A DNA stretch of 64,000 nucleotides from Hellea sp. Lineage in GTDB: Bacteria > Pseudomonadota > Alphaproteobacteria > Caulobacterales > Maricaulaceae. The position numbers and the translations under genes were made by a program. Of this stretch, positions 59,154 to 64,000 are shown in pieces. How positions within the stretch are numbered: the stretch's first letter is position 1; the number at the start of each line of letters is the position of its first letter. The notes under the pieces were generated by a model. The model was not told the DNA's origin. It saw nothing but the letters and a program-made list of their open reading frames with translations, and ran no database searches. The DNA lies in NCBI GenBank assembly GCA_028224375.1, contig JAOIVW010000008.1:57388-121387 (forward strand). Reading direction: 5' to 3'.

Positions 59154-59216
59154 GGATTCGAACCCCCGACCCCCTGATTCGTAGTCAGGTACTCTATCCA
59201 GCTGAGCTACCGGTGC
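59140..59216 (-). tRNA. tRNA-Arg (anticodon ACG)
   Basis: 77 bases on the minus strand. The acceptor arms GCACCGG and CCGGTGC pair fully, with discriminator G and encoded CCA. The anticodon stem CCTGA/TCAGG encloses loop CTACGAA (anticodon ACG, which reads CGN codons through inosine). The T loop is TTCGAAT. It is the integration target of the island. Confidence 0.97.
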
Positions 59217-59242
59217 GGATGCGAAAAGCGAAGCTTTACGCG

Positions 59243-59305
59243 AGAGGCGCGTTAAAGCCTATTGTATCGTGCGCCGCAAGTGTTTTTTACGGTTAACGCG
59301 CCTCT
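59243..59305. repeat. Perfect 13-bp inverted repeat between tRNA-Arg and the GNAT gene
   Basis: AGAGGCGCGTTAA (59243-59255) and TTAACGCGCCTCT (59293-59305) are exact complements, 37 bases apart. The right arm touches the GNAT stop codon. A stem of this strength could end or protect the GNAT mRNA, although no T run follows on the minus strand. Confidence 0.6.
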
Positions 59306-59778
59306 TAAAGAGGTTTTTCGTAATAGCGTAGGATGGCATTATAATCGGGATATTCGACATCTGCTAAGGCGTTAAAGCCTAAACATTCGTGAAAGGCTTG
59401 AGAGCCAGGATTGTTGGGTTTCGTGTTAACCTCACAGACTAAGCGCGTGAGGCCACGGCGGCGGGCTTCGTCTTCGAAGTCAGCGTAGAGTTGGCGTGCG
59501 TAACCTTTTCCGTGAGCTTTGGCATCCACAATGATGCGGTCAATATAGAAGAACGTATCAAATCGGGCACGGAGCCATTTTAAGTTTTTATGGTCGTAAT
59601 CGACATCATGGGCATAGCCGATTAAAACGCCGTCTGCCGCGTGGATTTGCTTTTTGTAGTGGGCGAGGGCGAGAAGCTCATGCAACTCGTCTTTATCTAG
59701 CGGGGAGAGCCAGTGGACGAACTCTTGGTTCATGCGCAGGATTTTCCCGTGATGAGATTTCAGGATGGGGCCAATCAT
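59305..59778 (-). CDS. GNAT family N-acetyltransferase
   Basis: 157 residues. The acetyl-CoA-binding strand and loop are YIDRIIVDAKAHGKGYARQLYADFEDEARRRG (motif A with the R/Q-x-x-G-x-G/A variation HGKGYAR), followed by LVCEVNTKPNNPGSQAFHECLGF (motif B). The substrate cannot be read. The GNAT start lies four bases inside the end of the P1-peptidase gene (ATGA), so the pair is one operon. Confidence 0.9.
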   Translation of the reverse strand: MIGPILKSHHGKILRMNQEFVHWLSPLDKDELHELLALAHYKKQIHAADGVLIGYAHDVDYDHKNLKWLRARFDTFFYIDRIIVDAKAHGKGYARQLYADFEDEARRRGLTRLVCEVNTKPNNPGSQAFHECLGFNALADVEYPDYNAILRYYEKPL

Positions 59779-60743
59779 TTGGCCGCTTCATAGACACCGC
59801 GCATGAGCGCCCGAGCCACACATCTTGCGGCGGCGGCCCCTAATTCTGCTAGGTCCACCGGGCTCTCGCAGGGGAGGTCTCCTGTAGACAAAGCAAATAT
59901 CGTATCACCATCCAGCGGCGTGTGGCTGGGCTGCACAGCCATTGCGATGCCGTCTTGAGCCATGATGGCCAAACGTTTGAGCTGCTTTTGGGTGAGGGCG
60001 GCATTGACCGCGACTGCGCCGATGACAGTGCTTTGCGCTTTTTGATTTTGCGCCGCTTTGAGGAAGGCGAGCTTTGTGTCTTGCGCCTCTTGATAGATAT
60101 AATTTGGCGGCGGGCGTTTTCCGCCAAACTCGACACCGCTTTCATAGGCCCAAGCCCATGGGCAATCCGTGCCGGGCATATAGGGTGAGCCGACGGGGTT
60201 AGCCGCGATGAGCGCCCCGACAGTTATTCCGCTTACGGTTTCAGAGGCGCTGCCGAGACCGCCCGTATAAAGCCCAGCTGTTGCGCCAAAGCCTGCCCCG
60301 GCAGACCCGAGGGTGAGCGTCTCAGATGCGGCCTCACAGGCTTTGACACCCAATGCGCGGAAGGGCGGGGTCATGCCCCAGTCTTTATTCCCGCCATTGG
60401 CGTTATCAAAAAGAATAGCGCTGGGCACAATCGGGCTTACAGGAACAGGCGCAGGACCGGGGGCGTAGCCAATGCGGCGGTGTCCAAGCCAAGTGCAAAC
60501 ACCGTCGGCGGCTGCGAGGCCGTAAACTGACCCGCCCGAGAGGCAAATGGCATGGACTTGATCAATAAGGCCGCCATCGGACAGCGTATCGGTTTCCCTC
60601 GTGCCGGGTCCGCCGCCGCGCACATCTACCGCGCAAGTTGCTGGCGCGTCAGGCAAAATAACGGTCACGCCGGTTTTCGCGTCAGTATCATGGGCTTGGC
60701 CAATGCGCAGCCCGCCAACGTCTAATATTGTATTCTTCACCAC
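59775..60743 (-). CDS. P1 family (S58, DmpA/NylC-like) peptidase
   Basis: 322 residues. Family features include RGGGPGTRETDTL, LSGGSVYGLAAADGVCTWL, GAGFGATAGLYTGGLGSASE and TPLDGDTIFALSTGD near the C-terminus. S58 enzymes are N-terminal nucleophile hydrolases that cut themselves in two and then act as aminopeptidases or amidases. The usual self-cleavage context is N|TT; here the matching place reads AQ|STVIGAVAV, so Ser may be the nucleophile. No signal peptide. Paired with a GNAT gene downstream. Confidence 0.87.
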   Translation of the reverse strand: MVKNTILDVGGLRIGQAHDTDAKTGVTVILPDAPATCAVDVRGGGPGTRETDTLSDGGLIDQVHAICLSGGSVYGLAAADGVCTWLGHRRIGYAPGPAPVPVSPIVPSAILFDNANGGNKDWGMTPPFRALGVKACEAASETLTLGSAGAGFGATAGLYTGGLGSASETVSGITVGALIAANPVGSPYMPGTDCPWAWAYESGVEFGGKRPPPNYIYQEAQDTKLAFLKAAQNQKAQSTVIGAVAVNAALTQKQLKRLAIMAQDGIAMAVQPSHTPLDGDTIFALSTGDLPCESPVDLAELGAAAARCVARALMRGVYEAAK

Positions 60744-60798
60744 TTGCCCTTTTTTGTGTCTCTCTTATGGTGCTAGCTTAGCTTTGAAAGACCCCGAT

Positions 60799-62598
60799 AT
60801 GAAACTGTTTTCTGCTCTTCTCGTTAGTACCGCACTTATGCTGTCGGCTTGCGCTCAATCTCAGGCCCCTCAGGAAGCGAAATCTTCTGAGCCTAAGATT
60901 GCTAAGACCGAGGCTAAATCGCCGGGTATGGTGGCGGCGGCCAATCCGCTGGCGACACAGGCGGGCGTGGATATTCTCAATGCAGGCGGCTCGGCTGTAG
61001 ACGCCGCGATTGCGGTGCAAGCGATGCTGGGCCTTGTAGAGCCGCAAAGCTCAGGTCTGGGCGGCGGAGCCTTTATGGTGATCTATGATCCCAAGACGGC
61101 GAAAGTCTGGGCCTATAATGGCCGCGAGACAGCGCCGGCCGCCGCAACGCCTGATATGTTCCTGGATCCGGAGACGGGTGAGCCTTTGCGCCGTTTTTCT
61201 GGCATAGCTTCTGGGATTTCGACGGGCGTACCGGGCGCGGTTGTGATGCTGCATATGGGTTTCCAAGACTACGGAAAGATGGAGTGGGGCCCGCAAATGG
61301 ACGCCGCGATTAAAACCGCCGAGGAGGGGTTTGCCGTGTCCCCGCGCATGGCAGGCATAACCGCGCGTATGGGGCGCTTTGTGCTCAAGAATAATAAAAA
61401 TGCACGTGAGTATTTCTACCTCGAAGACGGGGTGACGACTATTCCTGAAGGCTTTATCCGCGATAACCAGCCTTATGCTGAAACGCTGCGGGCGCTTCAG
61501 AAAAACCCGCGCGCCCTTTTGGAAGGACCTATCGCCGAAGAGATTATCCGCATTGTACAAGAAGAGCCGCTGCCGGGGAGCCTGACCCTAGAAGACATGG
61601 CCAAGTATCAGCCAGAAAAAACCAAAGCGCTCTGCTCGACTTACCGCGAGCATACGATCTGCGGCGCGCAGCCGCCTAGTAGCGGCCCTGTCGCTGTGCA
61701 GTCCATTTTGCGCACGCTTGAGAATTTCGATATGGCCGCGCTGGGACAAAGCGCGGAAGGGTGGCACACTTTTGCGGAAGCCAGCTTCCTCGCCTATGCG
61801 GACCGGGATAAATATGTCGGCGATCCTGATTTCGTCGAGGTCGAAACGGGATTGATGCTGGATAAGGATTATCTGAAGTCCCGCGCCGCGCTTATCTCTA
61901 TGGACACTTCCATGACCGATGTGAAGGCGGGCAACCCGTCAGCATTTCTGCGCGGTAAAGACGCCACGCCTGATAATCCCGGCACCTCCCATTTCACCGT
62001 GGTTGATAGCGACGGGTTAGTTGTCTCCATGACCACTACGGTCGAAGCGCCATTTGGGTCGCAGCGTATGGCGGCGGGCTTTATGCTCAATAACGAGCTG
62101 ACCGATTTCTCCTTCCGCGCCGTTGATAAAGAGGGCTTGCCCATTGCCAATGCCGTCGCGCCCGGTAAGCGTCCGCGCTCCTCTATGGCGCCGAGCATTA
62201 TCTTTAACCCCGAGGGCGAGTTTCTATTCTCGACGGGTTCACCCGGCGGCAATTCCATCATTGCCTTTACGGCCAAAAGCATTATCGGCATTTTGGATTG
62301 GGGCCTGACCCCGCAAGAGGCGATTGACCTGCCCAATCTGATTGCGCGTAACGGCCGTGTCAGCGTCGAAGCCAAAGGCATTAAAGACGAAGAGACGGAT
62401 GAAATAGATCGCGGGAGTCCCGGCGAGACCTTTGGTATGTCACCAGAGTTGGTCGCCGCGCTGGAAGCCAAGGGCCATAAAGTCCGCCGCTCCAAAGGCG
62501 AGTTTAGCGGGCTGCACATTATCTATCGCAATCCGGATGGAAGCCTGATTGGAGCAGCAGATCCGCGGCGCGAAGGCACGGCGGTTGCGGCGAATTAA
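60799..62598 (+). CDS. ggt: Gamma-glutamyltransferase, lipoprotein-type signal
   Basis: 599 residues from the ATG at 60799, which begins a signal MKLFSALLVSTALMLSAC with lipobox Cys18; the longer frame overlaps the divergent peptidase gene. The large-subunit signature GLVEPQSSGLGGGAFMVIYD and the oxyanion part GSPGGNSIIAF are present. The autocleavage Thr lies in NPGTSHFTVVD. It breaks gamma-glutamyl bonds of glutathione in the periplasm. It is divergent from the P1-peptidase operon with about 55 bases between them. Confidence 0.93.
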   Translation: MKLFSALLVSTALMLSACAQSQAPQEAKSSEPKIAKTEAKSPGMVAAANPLATQAGVDILNAGGSAVDAAIAVQAMLGLVEPQSSGLGGGAFMVIYDPKTAKVWAYNGRETAPAAATPDMFLDPETGEPLRRFSGIASGISTGVPGAVVMLHMGFQDYGKMEWGPQMDAAIKTAEEGFAVSPRMAGITARMGRFVLKNNKNAREYFYLEDGVTTIPEGFIRDNQPYAETLRALQKNPRALLEGPIAEEIIRIVQEEPLPGSLTLEDMAKYQPEKTKALCSTYREHTICGAQPPSSGPVAVQSILRTLENFDMAALGQSAEGWHTFAEASFLAYADRDKYVGDPDFVEVETGLMLDKDYLKSRAALISMDTSMTDVKAGNPSAFLRGKDATPDNPGTSHFTVVDSDGLVVSMTTTVEAPFGSQRMAAGFMLNNELTDFSFRAVDKEGLPIANAVAPGKRPRSSMAPSIIFNPEGEFLFSTGSPGGNSIIAFTAKSIIGILDWGLTPQEAIDLPNLIARNGRVSVEAKGIKDEETDEIDRGSPGETFGMSPELVAALEAKGHKVRRSKGEFSGLHIIYRNPDGSLIGAADPRREGTAVAAN

Positions 62599-62604
62599 TC
62601 GCGC

Positions 62605-63054
62605 TTACCCTTCTGCATTATACGCGTCAAAGGCGTCTTTAACTTTAATGAGGGTGGATATAGTTGTGATCATTTGCTCGCGCGAAATATCGGGCGCATG
62701 CTCCTTTGAGATTTGAATGCCCTCGGACATAATCTCATCGCGTAAATTACGCCCCTTTTTGGTCAAGAAGATACGGCGTTTTCGCGCATCTCCGGGGACA
62801 GCTTTGCGGGTGACCAAACCGGATTTTTCCATTTTCTGAATCACTTGTGAGGCCACGCTTTCGCTCATACAAGCGCGCTCGGCTAAATCATTTTGCCCGT
62901 TCCCGTCCTCATCCCATTGCAGCCGCAAAATATAAAACTGCGAGAGCGGCAAATCCTTCGTCGCCAAAAAGCGCGAGAGCGCCGTTTCAAAGCCCCGAAA
63001 GGCGGCCCTGATATGATAGGGAAGCGAATCTTCCGGCTTATTGATCATGCTCAT
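62605..63054 (-). CDS. MarR family transcriptional regulator
   Basis: 149 residues from ATG 63054 (MSMINKPEDS); start codons at 63078 or 63048 are possible. The winged helix is DLAERACMSESVASQVIQKMEKSGLVTRKAVPGDARKRRIFLTKKGR, with the basic wing DxRKRR typical of MarR. No conserved redox cysteine pair of the OhrR type: only one Cys, in the recognition region. The 16-bp palindrome at 63197-63212 lies in its upstream region and is a good operator candidate. Confidence 0.9.
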   Translation of the reverse strand: MSMINKPEDSLPYHIRAAFRGFETALSRFLATKDLPLSQFYILRLQWDEDGNGQNDLAERACMSESVASQVIQKMEKSGLVTRKAVPGDARKRRIFLTKKGRNLRDEIMSEGIQISKEHAPDISREQMITTISTLIKVKDAFDAYNAEG

Positions 63055-63196
63055 AAATTCACCCCTTAAACCATACAAATCCTCCCCCTTTAGACTCGCT
63101 TAACTTTATCGATAGGCCCTTCAATAAGAAAGGATGTCCTAATAAATGATGTAAATGAGATAATATCTACTAACGCACAAAGAATGAGCGCAGATT

Positions 63197-63212
63197 ACTG
63201 TTGCGCAACAGT
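63197..63212. promoter_or_regulatory. 16-bp perfect palindrome, probable MarR operator
   Basis: ACTGTTGCGCAACAGT, about 140 bases upstream of the marR start and just upstream of the candidate small RNA. The TTGCGCAA core is of the kind bound by MarR dimers. Confidence 0.55.
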
Positions 63213-63249
63213 TATTCATTCTATGTTCATAAAACTGTCTTATAACCCT

Positions 63250-63368
63250 AATGAGTGATTTGCCTGGGGGCGAGTTACTGAAGATCATCTTGTGGAATGA
63301 TTATACTGTATCAACAATGCGCCCCGTTGATACTTTATGGCCCGGCAGTCTTCGGACTGTCGGGTTTT
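63250..63368 (+). ncRNA. Candidate small RNA with terminal intrinsic terminator
   Basis: The 3' part contains two stems in series: GTATCAAC/GTTGATAC (63308-63333) and CCCGGCAGTC-ttcg-GACTGTCGGG followed by TTTT (63341-63368). The only plus-strand frame reads through both hairpins and has no homology. No plus-strand gene ends here, so the terminator needs a short transcript of its own. The 5' end is estimated only. I do not recognise a known RNA family. Confidence 0.5.
63341..63368 (+). terminator. Rho-independent terminator with UUCG tetraloop
   Basis: Ten-base stem with one G-T pair, a TTCG loop and a T run on the plus strand. It ends the candidate small RNA. Confidence 0.85.
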
Positions 63369-63471
63369 CCACATTTAGGGCTCTCGAACCTCATCTCATT
63401 CCATGCGTCATGGCTCACTTGCGGGGGCTTTGCGAGCGCGGCTTTGGTTCGTCCTGCATATTTGGGCCAAG

Positions 63472-63963
63472 CTAGTCCGGCATAAGAGGCGCAGGATAAA
63501 TCGTATCCATCAGGCTATCCAGCCCGCATTTACGCGATAGCCAAAATGCGGTGCGCCGGAACACAGCCTCGAGATAAAATTTATAATTAAACCACTGAAA
63601 CCGGCCATCGGCGAAGCGGTGCTTGGCCCAGTGCCGCAGCTCAGCCCGCGATAGCCTCGCGCGCAAAGGCCCACCTTGCCCATAATAGGCATAGCGCGAA
63701 GGCGGCGCGATACCCCGCTTGCGCCGAGCAATCATGCGCCGCCGATGACGATTAGGCGGGACAGAGGTTTTATACAGCCGCAAGTAAGGCATAGCCGAAA
63801 CATCCTGAAAGCCAAGCCGCGCAAACCGCTCCGCCATCGTCAAAGGCTCAGGCGATAATTCCCCCGTCTTTTGCGCCAGCGCCGATTTACAAAACAGCTC
63901 CGTCCACATCCAAACACTTGTTAGGAAAATCCCGCGCCAAAAATCAGACATACTCCCACTCAC
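63472..63963 (-). CDS. Hypothetical basic protein
   Basis: 163 residues, not recognised. Rich in Arg and aromatic residues in the middle and C-terminus (RHRRRMIARRKRGIAPPSRYAYYGQGG, RFQWFNYKFYLEAVFRRTAFWLSRK). The N-terminus DFWRGIFLTSVWMWTELF is amphipathic and could lie on the membrane. The start at 63963 is an ATG; a second ATG four codons later is possible. The plus strand across this gene has no better frame. No functional inference is justified. Confidence 0.5.
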   Translation of the reverse strand: MSGSMSDFWRGIFLTSVWMWTELFCKSALAQKTGELSPEPLTMAERFARLGFQDVSAMPYLRLYKTSVPPNRHRRRMIARRKRGIAPPSRYAYYGQGGPLRARLSRAELRHWAKHRFADGRFQWFNYKFYLEAVFRRTAFWLSRKCGLDSLMDTIYPAPLMPD

Positions 63964-64000
63964 ATCTCCAACTTGGGAGGACGGCGGGGTGATATGCGGC

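Noticed and set aside
63251..63475. 74-codon plus-strand frame starting MSDLPGGE
   Set aside because: It runs through a strong intrinsic terminator and has no family features; the region is better read as a small RNA.
1..64000. CRISPR arrays, rRNA genes, complete insertion sequences, known riboswitches
   Set aside because: Looked for and not found; repeats seen are too few or too irregular for CRISPR, and no transposase is present.

Overview
The window is a piece of an alphaproteobacterial chromosome of roughly 50% G+C, probably from a free-living aerobic heterotroph. The evidence is a complete PhyR-NepR-EcfG general stress response locus with matching GGAAC-N16/17-CGTT promoters, HWE/HisKA_2 histidine kinases, a GTTC-N7-GTTC LexA-type box, a bacteriophytochrome and a leucine/acetoacetate degradation cluster. 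I do not assign a genus.

Layout. 1-6.5 kb: mixed housekeeping genes on the + strand (DUF924 end, DJ-1/PfpI, esterase, GST, SelO, YceI plus cytochrome b561, a decayed RTX end, an ATP-grasp-like protein). 6.5-18.1 kb: leucine and ketone-body catabolism in two divergent blocks around a 26-bp palindrome at 12105-12130. The - block is MCC beta, MCC alpha, isovaleryl-CoA dehydrogenase and a MaoC protein. The + block is a nuclease-fold protein, TetR, the two CoA-transferase subunits and thiolase. A crotonase homologue and a Na+/solute symporter follow. 18.1-22.4 kb: amine oxidase, GAF-HWE kinase, DUF2254 protein.

22.5-39.7 kb is a stress-response island. It carries phyR, nepR, ecfG and a sensor kinase, and around them six exact and three relaxed EcfG-type promoters. 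These promoters face small membrane proteins, a Crp/Fnr regulator, a lipid-kinase operon, a PLDc_N protein, cardiolipin synthase and an endonuclease/exonuclease/phosphatase protein. A LexA-box-preceded repair pair (radical SAM plus UdgX) lies inside this stretch. 39.7-42.3 kb: bacteriophytochrome hybrid kinase. 42.6-48.5 kb: the four-gene ligase-associated DNA repair cluster (pdeM, helicase, exonuclease, ligase). 48.5-49.4 kb: M15 peptidase.

49.76-59.15 kb is an integrated genomic island in the 3' end of tRNA-Arg(ACG). It is bounded by 17-bp direct repeats and carries its own tyrosine integrase. Its AT-rich core is a four-gene operon: C5-cytosine methyltransferase, a protein with two GHKL ATPase modules (MORC/paraMORC-like plus histidine-kinase-like), a receiver-domain protein and an HNH endonuclease. 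The last three genes are joined by TAATG overlaps. It looks like a restriction-type defence system controlled by an internal two-component relay, and it is the best candidate for an under-described system here. A Fic protein and a small helical protein complete the island.

59.3-64 kb: GNAT, P1-family peptidase, gamma-glutamyltransferase, MarR regulator, a probable small RNA with an intrinsic terminator, and a hypothetical protein. No rRNA, CRISPR array or intact insertion sequence was seen.
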